A stretch of 64,000 nt of DNA from NCBI RefSeq assembly GCF_001955535.1, contig NZ_MPVN01000001.1:930001-994000 (forward strand). Reading direction: 5' to 3'. Each line of letters starts with the position of its first letter. Position 1 is the first letter of the stretch. The translations under genes were made by a program, and so were the position numbers. The notes beneath the pieces are model-generated. The model did no database searches. It was given only the letters and a program-made list of their open reading frames with translations, and had not been told where the DNA came from. This document shows, one piece after another, positions 39,412-49,188 of the stretch. This stretch comes from Paenibacillus sp. FSL H7-0326 (GTDB lineage: Bacteria > Bacillota > Bacilli > Paenibacillales > Paenibacillaceae).

Positions 39412-41460
39412 CTATTCGTTTAATTGATCGAACATATCATTTAGTGACAGTACGGTTCGTGGCTTACTCGGTTTAGGTGGGACTGTTACGTTTATTCCCA
39501 TTTCCAACCCCATTCTTTCTGCTTGCTGTCTTGCTTTTCTTCTTGTTTTCACCAAGCCTTGGATTCTCTGGAACAGTAACGCCTTTGCTGTTTTTATCAT
39601 TTCTGAATTAGGAAGTTGTTTAGAAATTAATTCTCCCTTTTCTCTCAATAATTCAATTACTTTTTTAAAGGTAAATCTATTTACACCTTCAATCTCATCA
39701 AAAATTCCCTTTTCAGCATTTAATACAATATATTCACCAGTTTCAGGTATTTGGAGATACAACTTTGAAACGTCATCCGAATCGTATTTCACGTTGTATT
39801 TGAACTCCCTTGGTCTAACTAATTTATGATGTGTTGTATTTTTATATATGACATTTTCATATCGAACACCATCACGAGTATATGGCTTTGTTATTACAGG
39901 GAGTAATTCCATTCTATAAAATTCTTCTTCTTCTCTGTCTATCCACTCCGGGAATCCAACCATTTCTAGGCCCGAATAGTAGCGTGCTGCTGGTGTTGGA
40001 AAGCTCAGCGGCAGTCCTTTATGAACTTCATAGTGATAATTCGTAATATAGTACGTTAAAAGCTCACGAATATCATCAAGGGTAAAAGTCGCTTCTTTTT
40101 CAGAATCGTAATCTCCTTTTTCTTTTACGCTACCCTTACGAGTCCCATACAAGCGATGAATTAATTCAGAGTTCAATGTGCCAACGTAACGCTCTATCGT
40201 ACCACCATATCTAGGGGTCTTAACCGGTCTATATTGAACATGAGATTGGAGTGTTTCGTTTATCATTCGTTTAACCGCTGCATTTTTAAATTCAGGTCCA
40301 TTATCCATGTATATAACACTTGGAATCCCATACACATCCCACTCAAAAAGAGTGTTATACCTTTTTTTTGCATCCTTAAAAAATAATCCATGCATAATAG
40401 CTCTTCTGACTTTATCTGCTGAGGGGGGTTCAAATGAAACTTCCATGCACCAAATTTTTCGACTATACACATCAATTCCTAATGTTATATATGGCCGTCC
40501 AATAACTAAACCAGTCTTTTCATCAATAACATCTAAATCAAGCTGAGTGTGATCGATTTCAACAATATGTAAAGGATATTTCGCTTCCGTGTTGGAAAAC
40601 CCGCGTTCTACTTCATCGTATATTTCTGTCCCCGTTTTACCTTGTCTCATTCTTGCACGTATCTCGGGATTTATCCTATTGAGTAATTTATAGATCGTAT
40701 CGTAACCTGGCGGAATAATTCCTTGAAGAAGACATTTTGCTTCAATTTCATCAAAGATTGCTTTTGCCGAGTCATTTTTCAATGTTAAATATTCATTTTC
40801 TATCACTTCTTTAATTATTGAATGACATTCTATAGGTAATCTAATTCGAATTACATCCAAAACTAACTCTTTTTTCTTTGGATGGCATATTTCAAGTAGA
40901 TAGCAGTCCTTACGAGATAAATTTTGTTTTGATGTCTTTGGAATTAATGCTGTAAGACCTTGATTGGGTAGAGATGTTTCTTCTTTTCTAAAGTCGGCCA
41001 ATCTTCTGTACACAGTTCTATCGGATACTTGATAAATTGCTGCTATCCGCTTTATTAGCATTTCTTGAGTGATATTTTCTAATCGTTCATTTTTCAAAAT
41101 TAAATGCTTATAACGATCCAAGAATTTTAATTGAGCTTTTTGATCTCCGATTTTAATTTTTTCTAAAAGTAAGATCGGTTTTATCATTTCGCCTCTCATT
41201 GAAACAATAGCTCTTTGTTCTGGAGTTAGTGTATCAAGAGGGGAGACGTGTTTTTTACTATTTTCTTCAACCGTTTTTTTTACAACTGCGTCCAAGGAAT
41301 AAAAAGTGGGATCATTTATGATCTCAAAATAATCATATTCCTCTTCTTGAGTTCCTCTTCCCTTAATCACATAAACTTTTGGAGGTTCTATTGAAATTAC
41401 ATGATGTCTAACACCTTGCAGATGAAACTCCATGTTCTCTTTTAATTTATTTAGCTTCAT
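39412..41460 (-). CDS. tnsB: TnsB-like DDE transposase
   Basis: This 682-residue transposase joins the 3' ends of the element to the target. The N-terminal part contains a helix-turn-helix (EMLIKRIAAIYQVSDRTVYR, residues about 125-145). The DDE core shows the first Asp in PLHIVEIDHTQLDLDVIDEK (about 300), the second in SVIYMDNGPEFKNAAVKRMI (about 378) and the Glu in GGTIERYVGTLNSELIHRLY (about 420). The C-terminus is basic (RRKARQQAERMGLEMG) and likely contacts TnsC. It overlaps tnsA by 4 bp. It is complete. Confidence 0.9.
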   Translation of the reverse strand: MKLNKLKENMEFHLQGVRHHVISIEPPKVYVIKGRGTQEEEYDYFEIINDPTFYSLDAVVKKTVEENSKKHVSPLDTLTPEQRAIVSMRGEMIKPILLLEKIKIGDQKAQLKFLDRYKHLILKNERLENITQEMLIKRIAAIYQVSDRTVYRRLADFRKEETSLPNQGLTALIPKTSKQNLSRKDCYLLEICHPKKKELVLDVIRIRLPIECHSIIKEVIENEYLTLKNDSAKAIFDEIEAKCLLQGIIPPGYDTIYKLLNRINPEIRARMRQGKTGTEIYDEVERGFSNTEAKYPLHIVEIDHTQLDLDVIDEKTGLVIGRPYITLGIDVYSRKIWCMEVSFEPPSADKVRRAIMHGLFFKDAKKRYNTLFEWDVYGIPSVIYMDNGPEFKNAAVKRMINETLQSHVQYRPVKTPRYGGTIERYVGTLNSELIHRLYGTRKGSVKEKGDYDSEKEATFTLDDIRELLTYYITNYHYEVHKGLPLSFPTPAARYYSGLEMVGFPEWIDREEEEFYRMELLPVITKPYTRDGVRYENVIYKNTTHHKLVRPREFKYNVKYDSDDVSKLYLQIPETGEYIVLNAEKGIFDEIEGVNRFTFKKVIELLREKGELISKQLPNSEMIKTAKALLFQRIQGLVKTRRKARQQAERMGLEMGINVTVPPKPSKPRTVLSLNDMFDQLNE

Positions 41461-42206
41461 TCATTTCCCTCCTGTAAGGAATGAAATTGGTTCAGTTGGC
41501 TCATAATACTACCTCTTCTTACATATTGCCTTTCGTTGATGGGCTCATTAATGTTCACCTCAAGATAACCGTTCGCAATCAAGTGATAAACTAGAGGCAA
41601 AATAGCATGATAGTCGATATGAGACGTAAAGCTCCTAGCTAAGGTAATTATTGAACACTCTGCAGAATTCTCTACTATTGTAAGTACTTGCTGTAACCAT
41701 AAGTGATATGTCTTTCTTGGCTTTAAAAATCCAACTAGAAAATTTAAATTTGATTGAACTTTTTCAGGCATCTGTTTAGGATATATAACTTTATAACTCC
41801 AGTTCTTCTTCCTAGAGTATGCTTCGCAATTCCTATTACACAAGTCGATTGTCTTTGACTGTTCCTTCGGTGATTCCTTAATTTGAAACAATTGAGGTGC
41901 ATAGCCTTGTTTGTAAACCAATACATCTGGAACATGATTCCATACATGCTTCTGTCCTTCAGGGTCAAGAGTTTCCATTTCGACTTCTATTGGTTGTACA
42001 TAGTAACGAATCACTTCTTTATCCAACTCAAGAAGATAATAAAATAATCTCTCATTTAAAGAATGGAACTCAATATCTCTTTTCATTTTGATACTCGGGA
42101 ATACTCCTATAATGTGTGGTCGATGCCAACTATTCTTATTATCCACGCTTCGTTTAGGATAAAATAGCTCGTCCTCATTCAACCAATCATTCGTACTCCA
42201 ATCCAA
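41457..42206 (-). CDS. tnsA: TnsA-like endonuclease
   Basis: This 249-residue protein makes the 5' cuts so that a Tn7-like element moves by cut-and-paste. The catalytic set is visible in IEFHSLNERLFYYLLELDKE (Glu, about residue 52), NHVPDVLVYKQGYAPQLFQI (Asp, about 90) and QIKESPKEQSKTIDLC (the Q/ExK motif). The C-terminal part holds the winged helix that meets TnsC (ILPLVYHLIANGYLEVNIN). It is the first gene of the operon. Its upstream region contains 22-bp repeats and a divergent Xre gene. Confidence 0.87.
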   Translation of the reverse strand: MDWSTNDWLNEDELFYPKRSVDNKNSWHRPHIIGVFPSIKMKRDIEFHSLNERLFYYLLELDKEVIRYYVQPIEVEMETLDPEGQKHVWNHVPDVLVYKQGYAPQLFQIKESPKEQSKTIDLCNRNCEAYSRKKNWSYKVIYPKQMPEKVQSNLNFLVGFLKPRKTYHLWLQQVLTIVENSAECSIITLARSFTSHIDYHAILPLVYHLIANGYLEVNINEPINERQYVRRGSIMSQLNQFHSLQEGNE

Positions 42207-42239
42207 ATCAATCCACTCCCTTATTAAATTTTATCAAAA

Positions 42240-42300
42240 CTAAAATAATCCGTTATAAAAAATAAACACTTACGTTATATAAACACGAAAAATAATTTTC
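42240..42300. repeat. Two 22-bp-spaced repeats between tnsA and xre
   Basis: CGTTATAAAAAATAAACAC and CGTTATATAAACACGAA begin at 42251 and 42273, 22 bp apart, in the shared promoter region. They could be operators of the Xre regulator or transposase-binding sites. Confidence 0.4.
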
Positions 42301-42379
42301 GTCAAGCAATTTTACAACATCACATTGGTTTTATATAATAAACCAATTAGTGATAAGAATTAACTAGGAGGTAAACAAT

Positions 42380-42892
42380 ATGTCAGGAACTGGATACAGA
42401 ATAAAGTCTTTTAGGAAAGAACAGAAATGGACTCAGCAAGAATTGGCAAGGCGCCTAAATGTTTCAACTCAAGTGATATCTAACTGGGAGCGTGATTATA
42501 GTGTCCCAGTTCATAGTGATTTAACTAAATTAGCCCTTTTATTTCATACCACAACTGATTTTTTGTTAGGAAGAACTGATGATATTTTCAATGACCAATT
42601 GGATATGTCGGATCGAATAGATATTTTAAACTCGAATAATATCAGTGAAGACATTTTTCAATTTCCACCAAAAGAACAATTATCATTTGATTTAATAAAA
42701 TTACTTCGATCATCATATTCAATCACTTTTAAAGATTATTTATTAAACCATAACGAACGTACAATAATAATTAAACAGATTGATTTATTTATGAGTAGCA
42801 TGAGAGATGCGATTGATAATGTTATATATCAGGCTGAAACTGCAACTGATACTAAATTAATGTGGAGAGGTGATACACTTGAGAAGTATTAA
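42380..42892 (+). CDS. Xre-family transcriptional regulator
   Basis: This 170-residue protein has an N-terminal Cro/C1 helix-turn-helix (YRIKSFRKEQKWTQQELARR, then LNVSTQVISNWERDYSVPVH, residues about 4-65). The C-terminal part (PPKEQLSFDLIKLLRSSYSI) may sense or dimerise. AGGAGGTAAACAAT lies before the ATG at 42380. It is divergent from tnsA and separated by a repeat-bearing promoter region, so it probably represses the tns operon and itself. A terminator follows at 42981-43001. It is an intact gene. Confidence 0.8.
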   Translation: MSGTGYRIKSFRKEQKWTQQELARRLNVSTQVISNWERDYSVPVHSDLTKLALLFHTTTDFLLGRTDDIFNDQLDMSDRIDILNSNNISEDIFQFPPKEQLSFDLIKLLRSSYSITFKDYLLNHNERTIIIKQIDLFMSSMRDAIDNVIYQAETATDTKLMWRGDTLEKY

Positions 42893-42980
42893 GATTGTAT
42901 CCAACTTATTTATTTGGAGAATAATATTTATAGGCTATAAGTTTTTAATTTTCAATCGACCGATTTGTCACCGTATATCT

Positions 42981-43001
42981 AGGCCCATTCGGGCCTTTTT
43001 G
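42981..43001 (+). terminator. Terminator after the Xre gene
   Basis: AGGCCC-ATTC-GGGCCT is followed by TTTTTG on the plus strand. Confidence 0.85.
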
Positions 43002-43100
43002 TATTTGTTCAAAACACAATCATAATCTTGAATATCCGATTAATTCAATGGAATTGATTAATAACCAGTATTTACAAAGGGATTTGACATTTCCTCTATA

Positions 43101-44933
43101 TCATCCTTCCTTGTTCATTTCTAGATATTTTTTATTCCATTCCTTTCTAAAACTATCAATTTTGATGCATAATTGAGGATCAATTTTTTTCAATGTAACT
43201 CTACATACCCCCAATCTTACATATATATCTTCTGAGTAAGCGATCCCCTTTGGTAGAGTTACAGACAATTCATCAATAGTTTTGATAATTTTATCTTTTC
43301 GCTCTTGATTCAGGAAAATTTGTTGTTCCTTTTTATATTTTCCCACTATTGTAGAATAACCTTTATTATGAATCGAAGTTACACTCAACCCCATCGCTTT
43401 GGATACTGCAGATAAAGTAATAATCTGATCGTTACTAGATAACTTCTTACAAATTGTTACTACTTGTGCATGGAGTTCATTAGATCCTTCGTTCACTTTT
43501 GTTCCAGAATAATACATTTCACACAAGGCAACTATTGTCTCTGGATGATACCTATGTAAAATGTACTCATCATCATTTATCCAGCATTTCCAGTGTTGAA
43601 TATTATGAATCGATTCCCCATGCTGAATTGCCTGAATAAATAATTTAGTTTTTCTATCATCTAACTTACAATTTAACAGTATCGTTTGCTGTATAAAGAG
43701 ATTTCGGGAACTAAAATAAGCTAAAACTCTTCTTATTCTTCCTTTTTTTAAACCCATAATTTTCTCTCTTTCTGGCCAAGTCAATTTAGTGATATCCCTT
43801 TTGTTTAGAGTATCATATCCCTTAATAAAGTTAGTTCTTTCAACTACAAAATTATTACTATTTATTGCATACTCGCAACCACATGATTTACATACTAAAT
43901 TTCTTTTCATTATTTCCCCTCTTACTTTATTACTCTTTGCAAGTGTTGTAATGATCGACTTGTCCTGCATATAGCTACTACACCAAGGTGCAATACAGTA
44001 ATGACTAGCCTTGATTCTATTGGTATGTGTGACTGATCTAATAAATTTTTCTGGTAAAACCATTTCAAAATATTGATCAACATCCAATTTAGCGTTAAAT
44101 AATATAGATAAAATGGTTCTTAGATGAACGGTTCCTTTTTTGTTAGTACCTCTTGCATAATGAAGATAATGAAGAAACGTTAATTCAGATATTTTGTCAC
44201 GTATCGTTTGTTTACATAAATCGATATAAAAATTATTCAAAACATAAAGGAGCCGTAGAGCAATTTCATTAGATCGAAGTGGGTTTGCCGTCGAATAATT
44301 AATTAGATACGTCCAATTTCTGTACAACCAAGTCTGTTGATACAATAAAATTGGACATTCCAACACTAAACCTTTACTATTTTGTTTACTTAAATCTTCA
44401 TTACAGTAGGGACAAATACCAACTTGTAAAATATCTTTATAATAGATATGCTTATTACAATAACAGCAGCTTGTTTGCAATTTTTTTTTATGCTTTACAC
44501 ATATTTCAATATCAAGTACTTCCCAGATTAATTTATTTTGCAGATCATCTTTATAACAATCTGGACAGAAATGCAAATATTCGTTAAACATATCATTTAA
44601 GAACTTACTGTTCTCTTTTTTGCTATTACCCTTCAGAGCGCTAAGAACATTATTAAAACTTGCTTGCTCAATATCAAGGAGTGTAGAACTACTTATACCT
44701 TTAATTCCTTTCAGCTCTAAAATATTACTTGGACAATAATTAAGCCGATGAACGTCACCCCTATGTAAATTATATTTTTTGTTCTTTTGAACTAGATTAA
44801 TCAGATTAAAGAAGCCAATCCCATTTGCTTTGGCGCTTCGAAGCAGAAAGCTATGTAATGATTCGCCAACTCTAATTTTCTTTCTAATGGTCAATGATAA
44901 GATTGTAATCACCTCAGCAATTTTAGGTACCAT
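43101..44933 (-). CDS. Second TniQ/TnsD-like target selector
   Basis: This 610-residue protein shows the TniQ opening (LTIRKKIRVGESLHSFLLRS), then zinc motifs: CPDCYKDDLQNKLIWEVLDI, CVKHKKKLQTSCCYCN and GICPYCNEDL at about residues 128-185, with CKSCGCEYA later. The C-terminal half is helical and basic. It is distinct in sequence from the first TniQ and lies on the other side of the Xre gene. Elements with two selectors can use two different target pathways. The start is uncertain: ATG 44933 lacks a ribosome site, while GAGGTG a few codons in may serve a later start. Confidence 0.8.
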   Translation of the reverse strand: MVPKIAEVITILSLTIRKKIRVGESLHSFLLRSAKANGIGFFNLINLVQKNKKYNLHRGDVHRLNYCPSNILELKGIKGISSSTLLDIEQASFNNVLSALKGNSKKENSKFLNDMFNEYLHFCPDCYKDDLQNKLIWEVLDIEICVKHKKKLQTSCCYCNKHIYYKDILQVGICPYCNEDLSKQNSKGLVLECPILLYQQTWLYRNWTYLINYSTANPLRSNEIALRLLYVLNNFYIDLCKQTIRDKISELTFLHYLHYARGTNKKGTVHLRTILSILFNAKLDVDQYFEMVLPEKFIRSVTHTNRIKASHYCIAPWCSSYMQDKSIITTLAKSNKVRGEIMKRNLVCKSCGCEYAINSNNFVVERTNFIKGYDTLNKRDITKLTWPEREKIMGLKKGRIRRVLAYFSSRNLFIQQTILLNCKLDDRKTKLFIQAIQHGESIHNIQHWKCWINDDEYILHRYHPETIVALCEMYYSGTKVNEGSNELHAQVVTICKKLSSNDQIITLSAVSKAMGLSVTSIHNKGYSTIVGKYKKEQQIFLNQERKDKIIKTIDELSVTLPKGIAYSEDIYVRLGVCRVTLKKIDPQLCIKIDSFRKEWNKKYLEMNKEG

Positions 44934-44997
44934 ATACCGCGGTTTTATCTGAATTTTTTAAAATAAAATATATTTATCGGAACTCCGATTTATGAAT

Positions 44998-45342
44998 TCA
45001 ATAAAATATTTCATTTTGATTTTTCTTTTTCTGTATTTTATTTGTTTCAAACTTCAATTCTTGTATTCTCGTGTAATACCTCACTAAATCTTCATCTGGG
45101 GTAATGTTCTTATGAATGGCCCTGCATACAACAACTTTTTCATTATTTCCAGGTAAAATCATTTCAATTTGATTCTTAATGTTGGAACAAGATACAATTG
45201 AAACCTCGGTAATGTTTAATAAATTGATTTTTTCAAACCATTTTTCTTTAATTGCAAAATCGCAAGAATAATAAAGCTCTTCATATAAAATTCCTTTACC
45301 AGTAACCTTACCAATCCCTAAAATCTCTTTTTTATTGCTCAT
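44998..45342 (-). CDS. Hypothetical protein next to the second TniQ
   Basis: This protein of about 114 residues starts at the ATG 45342, where GGGGG is a few bases before (an earlier in-frame ATG at 45360 lacks a site). It reads MSNKKEILGIGKVTGKGILY, then LNITEVSIVSCSNIKNQIEM, and ends in a lysine-rich helix. The beta-rich first part could be a small barrel. I do not recognise the family. It is co-directed with and about 65 bp upstream of the second tniQ, at the outer edge of the AT-rich block, so it may be an accessory transposition gene. Confidence 0.5.
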   Translation of the reverse strand: MSNKKEILGIGKVTGKGILYEELYYSCDFAIKEKWFEKINLLNITEVSIVSCSNIKNQIEMILPGNNEKVVVCRAIHKNITPDEDLVRYYTRIQELKFETNKIQKKKNQNEIFY

Positions 45343-45619
45343 CACCCAACCCCCATTCATTCTGATAACATTATTAATATCCGTTTTTCTATATTTTATT
45401 CAATATAGAGATTTTGAAACTAGAAACAATTTCTCTTCTATTAGCCAGATAGCTTGAGTAAAGTCGAATTCGTCGAAAAGCTGTGACCGCCTGGCCTGTT
45501 CCTCCAAAGTTTCCGCTCTGCTTTATGTACATGCCCCACTTTATCGCTTCTCAAATATCCTGTGTATCGGGTTGATCCCTTTCCTTGTATAATGACCATT
45601 ATTGACATGATGAAGAGCG

Positions 45620-45668
45620 GAAAAACGAGCGTAAGTGATGTGTCAGCAAACGCATCCCTTACGCTCGT
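45620..45668 (-). terminator. Terminator of the former GMC oxidoreductase gene
   Basis: ACGAGCGTAAG (45625-45635) pairs with CTTACGCTCGT (45658-45668), and TTTTT follows on the minus strand. Confidence 0.75.
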
Positions 45669-45680
45669 TACCGGTATTTC

Positions 45681-45960
45681 CTACTCTGATGCCGTATGTT
45701 GAGCAATCAAATAATCAGCCGTGCGAATCGCCAAAGCAACCGTTGTTAAAGTCGGATTCGCCGGGCCGGTAAGACGGACTACGCTGTTGTCCGCCACAAA
45801 CAAATTGGGAATGCTATGGATTTGACCATTTAAGTTCGTATCCGACGTATCAGGATTGAGTCCCATCCGGCAAGTGCCGGTTGGTTATCTTCCCCCGGCA
45901 CCAGCAGCCTCGACCCTGCTTCGAATTCAAGTCCCATAGCGGCCACAGCGCTTCGCATAG
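45681..45960 (-). pseudogene. GMC oxidoreductase C-terminal remnant
   Basis: The C-terminal part of a GMC flavin oxidoreductase is visible: MGLEFEAGSRLLVPGED in one frame, then TGTCRMGLNPDTSDTNLNGQ and IPNLFVADNSVVRLTGPANP in another, ending ALAIRTADYLIAQHTASE. The FAD-binding N-terminus and catalytic histidine region are missing, and a frameshift lies near 45,895. This is the first recognisable chromosomal remnant to the right of the AT-rich island, although nothing beyond the transposon's presumed end explains how it was truncated. Confidence 0.7.
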
Positions 45961-46129
45961 ATAGACACAGAGAAAACCTCTATAATTTCAGATGTAAATT
46001 ACTTACCGCCTCTATAAAAAATTGCAACATAATACTTTGAATAATCGTTTCAAAAAGGCATTACCGACTTTTTTCATAAGAGATTAACAAAGGTCATTGG
46101 GATTATTTAAATAACTAGGAGGGAAATTA

Positions 46130-46634
46130 TTGTTAAAGAGAAAAAGGTTTTCGTACAGTTGTTTTATTTTTATTTATCACAGTGACAATTCTAATCACTA
46201 ATTGTAACGTGGCGCAAAAAGAAACGGTTGTAGGTTTCGAACAAACAATTGGGGATAGAGATATTCCTGAGGACGAGAGGCTATGGGAGGCTTTCAAAGA
46301 ATTAGTTGGCTCTTATACAACTGACGGCAGGGGAGCTGGTGAGAGAGCATTACAAGAATTCCCTGATACTCCACAAACAGTTGCAGAGCTATTCTCAGAA
46401 GTAGCTAAGATGTATCGAGGAGAAACTCCTTTCACTTATCCAATATTTCTTTCTTTACAGTATTATTCTGAAGAAGAGCCTTTAAAATCCGAACTAAGTA
46501 CTCTGGGTTCATTACCGATTCCACCAGAATTCTATATGCCTGACAACGAGAGTACTAAATTAAAAGAGATTTCTAATTCCTATAATACATTTAACGAATA
46601 TGTAGATAAATATATAAGCCTTAAATTTAAATAG
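46130..46634 (+). CDS. Putative small lipoprotein, start possibly frameshifted
   Basis: The mature part (VVGFEQTIGDRDIPEDERLW to EYVDKYISLKFK) is open from 46182. Just before it the same frame reads GFRTVVLFLFITVTILITNC, a convincing signal peptide with a lipobox-like Cys, but it runs back to a stop at 46134. AGGAGGGA lies 6 bases before TTG 46130, which is in a different frame. One fewer base in the AAAAA run near 46,141 would link TTG with the signal sequence. The family is not recognised. Treat it as a probable recent frameshift. Confidence 0.45.
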
Positions 46635-47030
46635 CAAAAACTAATTGATTATCACAAAAAAGGAACTTGGTTCCAAACATGAGATTCTCCACCAATACGG
46701 GCTCATATTGCTGCCTCATCTCCGAGCTCATGTTATCGTCAAGAGGTTCAAAGTAGCCGCGCTTCGCAAACTCCAAGAAGAGAGAGCCATCTGGAATGAA
46801 AATATCCGGTGCTTGACCGCTGGCTACAGCCATCTCATAGGACTGCTTGAAGTTTTCGGACATGGATACCAATTCCACTTCAATGTTGTCCTTGTTTGTA
46901 TTGTTGAACTCTTCAACCTTCTCCTTGATGTAATCCAAGTCATGCCGGCCGAACGTCCAGAATTTCAATTTCGTCTTCTCCACAGCGGCCGTCGGATCTT
47001 TTGTGTTTTCCGGGCTGCTTGTCTCCGTGT
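46627..47030 (-). pseudogene. Extracellular solute-binding protein fragment
   Basis: Part of a family 1 (sugar-type) binding protein is present: TETSSPENTKDPTAAVEKTK (the linker after a lipobox), KLKFWTFGRHDLDYIKEKVE, SYEMAVASGQAPDIFIPDGS and KRGYFEPLDDNMSSEM. The signal peptide is cut off near 47,030, where IS110-like sequence begins, and the C-terminal three quarters are missing. It is a non-functional remnant. Confidence 0.65.
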
Positions 47031-47440
47031 TGGCTCAGCCTTGCTCGTTGGCTTAAAGACAGAGGGATTGAAGCTGTGCTTGTTAACCCTCACCTGGTTA
47101 AGAAGAACAAAGAAAACCGTGACAATACACGATCCAAAAGTGACAAAAAGGATGCTCTAGTTATCGCAGACATGGTGAAGAACGGCTACTATTCTCCTGT
47201 CCGTTTCCATTCCACAGAATACGAAGAATTGCGGGTCCTTATGGCAAACCGAGAAACCGTTGTTAAACGGCTTGTAAGTGCTGTGAATCAGATCCATCGA
47301 TGGGTCGACATTGTTTTCCCTGAACTTAGACAATTCTTTAAAATCTTAACTTGCAAGGGTGTACTAGCGACGCTTCGACTGTTTCCTCTTCACCCAAGTA
47401 AAGTCTTTGCATTGCAGCTTAATAACAACTCACGCAAGTT
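47031..47440 (+). pseudogene. IS110-family transposase fragment
   Basis: The frame WLKDRGIEAVLVNPHLVKKN, then KENRDNTRSKSDKKDALVIA and YYSPVRFHSTEYEELRVLMA, matches the DEDD domain of IS110-type transposases. The first acidic residues and the C-terminal serine domain are both missing. It fuses to solute-binding-protein DNA at its left end. Confidence 0.75.
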
Positions 47441-47770
47441 GGTTTATTCGCAGGATTACAAAGAAAGCACGGAGTATCGGTAGATGTTACGCAAACGGGC
47501 TCCGACCCGTTCCGTTAGAAAGACCGACCTCCACCCCTTAGATAGGTGTAACGAAGGAATGAAAGGGCATTTGACCCGTTGAGACATGGGAGTGAAAATC
47601 GCTAGGGGTATCGTGGAGAATACGTGCAGCAAGTGGAACAAATTGGGTGGGACTACTCCCTCCTCTATTCCCGCACGCCTTCTGACCGTACATCTTAGCA
47701 AACCTGGCTCTCTTCATTCACCAACCAAATCTCAAGGCGAGTGAAATCCTGCGAATACACGAGCTTGCGT
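47427..47770. other. Inverted duplication flanking a possible intron-like remnant
   Basis: Sequence near 47,429-47,458 and the reverse complement of about 47,738-47,768 are almost the same (both would encode SRKLVYSQD). The 270 bases between hold a hairpin AACGGG-CTCCGA-CCCGTT and a GTGTAACGAAGG-type stretch that recalls group II intron domain I. No intron-encoded protein is present. Origin unclear. Confidence 0.3.
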
Positions 47771-47866
47771 GAGTAAATCAAATCATACCGAGGGAGCCAT
47801 ACATGCAGCGCAAGCGCCGCACCACAGATGATGAAAATGGAGTTAATTTTCATGGGAGCGTAATGA

Positions 47867-47947
47867 TTAACGCCAAATCCTTTGTCCTTTTATAACGTCG
47901 TAAGTGTCTTTTATATCTTCAATTTGAAAGTGCGAAGGAATATACAT
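47867..47947 (-). pseudogene. PaiB-like flavin protein, N-terminal scrap
   Basis: Twenty-six codons (MYIPSHFQIEDIKDTYDVIK then a stop) match the start of PaiB/FMN-binding transcriptional regulators. GGAGGAGAAAACC precedes the ATG. All later parts of the gene are absent. Confidence 0.5.
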
Positions 47948-48078
47948 GGTTTTCTCCTCCTCGTTTGCTCTTATAACAAAACTGCTTAATGACAGAAGGA
48001 GCAACTGCCGCGGCTGCAAATTGCTCCCGGGATCACTGATGAACTAACGTTCGCCAGCTTGATAATTCCAGAGAGATG

Positions 48079-48597
<519 letters not shown>

Positions 48598-48623
48598 TTA
48601 ATTATGTCGCTCCTTTTATATAA

Positions 48624-49076
48624 TCAATAATTTCTCTCGTTTCCCTTTTTTACAAATTCCCAGTCTCTTTCTATATTTTTTCTTATTCTTTGAAGAAGAT
48701 TGAAAATGGTTTTTACTTCTCTTTCGGAAAACCCCTCTAATGCAACGCTATTGGAATAATCATTTTCTCTTTTTATAAAAGGATAAACATTTTTCCCTTT
48801 CTCTGTAGGAAAAAGTTTTTTTATTTTTTTGTTATGTGTATCGTCTTTCTTTTCAATAAATCCATTAATTTCAAGTTTTTTAATAGCACGAGCTGCTGTT
48901 GTTCTATCTACTTTTATCATCTCAGCTAACTTTTCTTGAATGATTCCTGGGTTTTCACATATTCGCACAAGGTACAAATACTGCCCTTTTGTAAGGTCAT
49001 ATTCTTTAAATTCTATATTACTTATTGAATCTAATGCCCTTGCTATCATTCCAATTTCACGAAGGATTTCCTTCAT
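48624..49076 (-). CDS. MarR-family transcriptional regulator
   Basis: This 150-residue protein has a typical MarR winged helix: YDLTKGQYLYLVRICENPGI, IQEKLAEMIKVDRTTAARAI, KKLEINGFIEKKDDTHNKKI, with dimerisation helices at both ends (the last is FNLLQRIRKNIERDWEF). It lies before the GNAT gene and is divergent from the YczE-like fragment. The shared upstream region has a TTGCAAATGCAACAA inverted repeat, a likely self-operator. MarR-GNAT pairs often respond to small aromatic or amine ligands, which is not determinable here. Confidence 0.85.
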   Translation of the reverse strand: MKEILREIGMIARALDSISNIEFKEYDLTKGQYLYLVRICENPGIIQEKLAEMIKVDRTTAARAIKKLEINGFIEKKDDTHNKKIKKLFPTEKGKNVYPFIKRENDYSNSVALEGFSEREVKTIFNLLQRIRKNIERDWEFVKKGNERNY

Positions 49077-49099
49077 AATTAGCTCCTTAGTACATATTT

Positions 49100-49165
49100 T
49101 TGTTGCAAATTCAATAAAAGCGGTATAAATTTAATTTAGTATATCTTTGTTGCATTTGCAACAAA
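49100..49165. promoter_or_regulatory. Probable MarR operator / divergent promoter region
   Basis: TTGTTGCAAATTCAATAAAA (49100 region) and TTGTTGCATTTGCAACAAAA (49147 region) carry TTGCAA half-sites on both strands in the short gap between divergent genes. This is the kind of palindrome MarR proteins bind. Confidence 0.5.
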
Positions 49166-49188
49166 AAAATAATGATAAAGAGAATAAA

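Larger units (their letters stand above)
21413..45450. mobile_element. Candidate Tn7-like element carrying defence genes
   Basis: The AT-rich block contains tnsABC and two tniQ-type genes at its right side and antiviral cargo to the left. Outside it, base composition changes to more GC-rich phage and chromosomal sequence. The left limit is set by the repeats at 21413-21535, and the right limit is an estimate from the composition change near 45,450. No matching right repeats were found, so limits and integrity are uncertain. IS66 and IS3 insertions lie inside. Confidence 0.45.
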
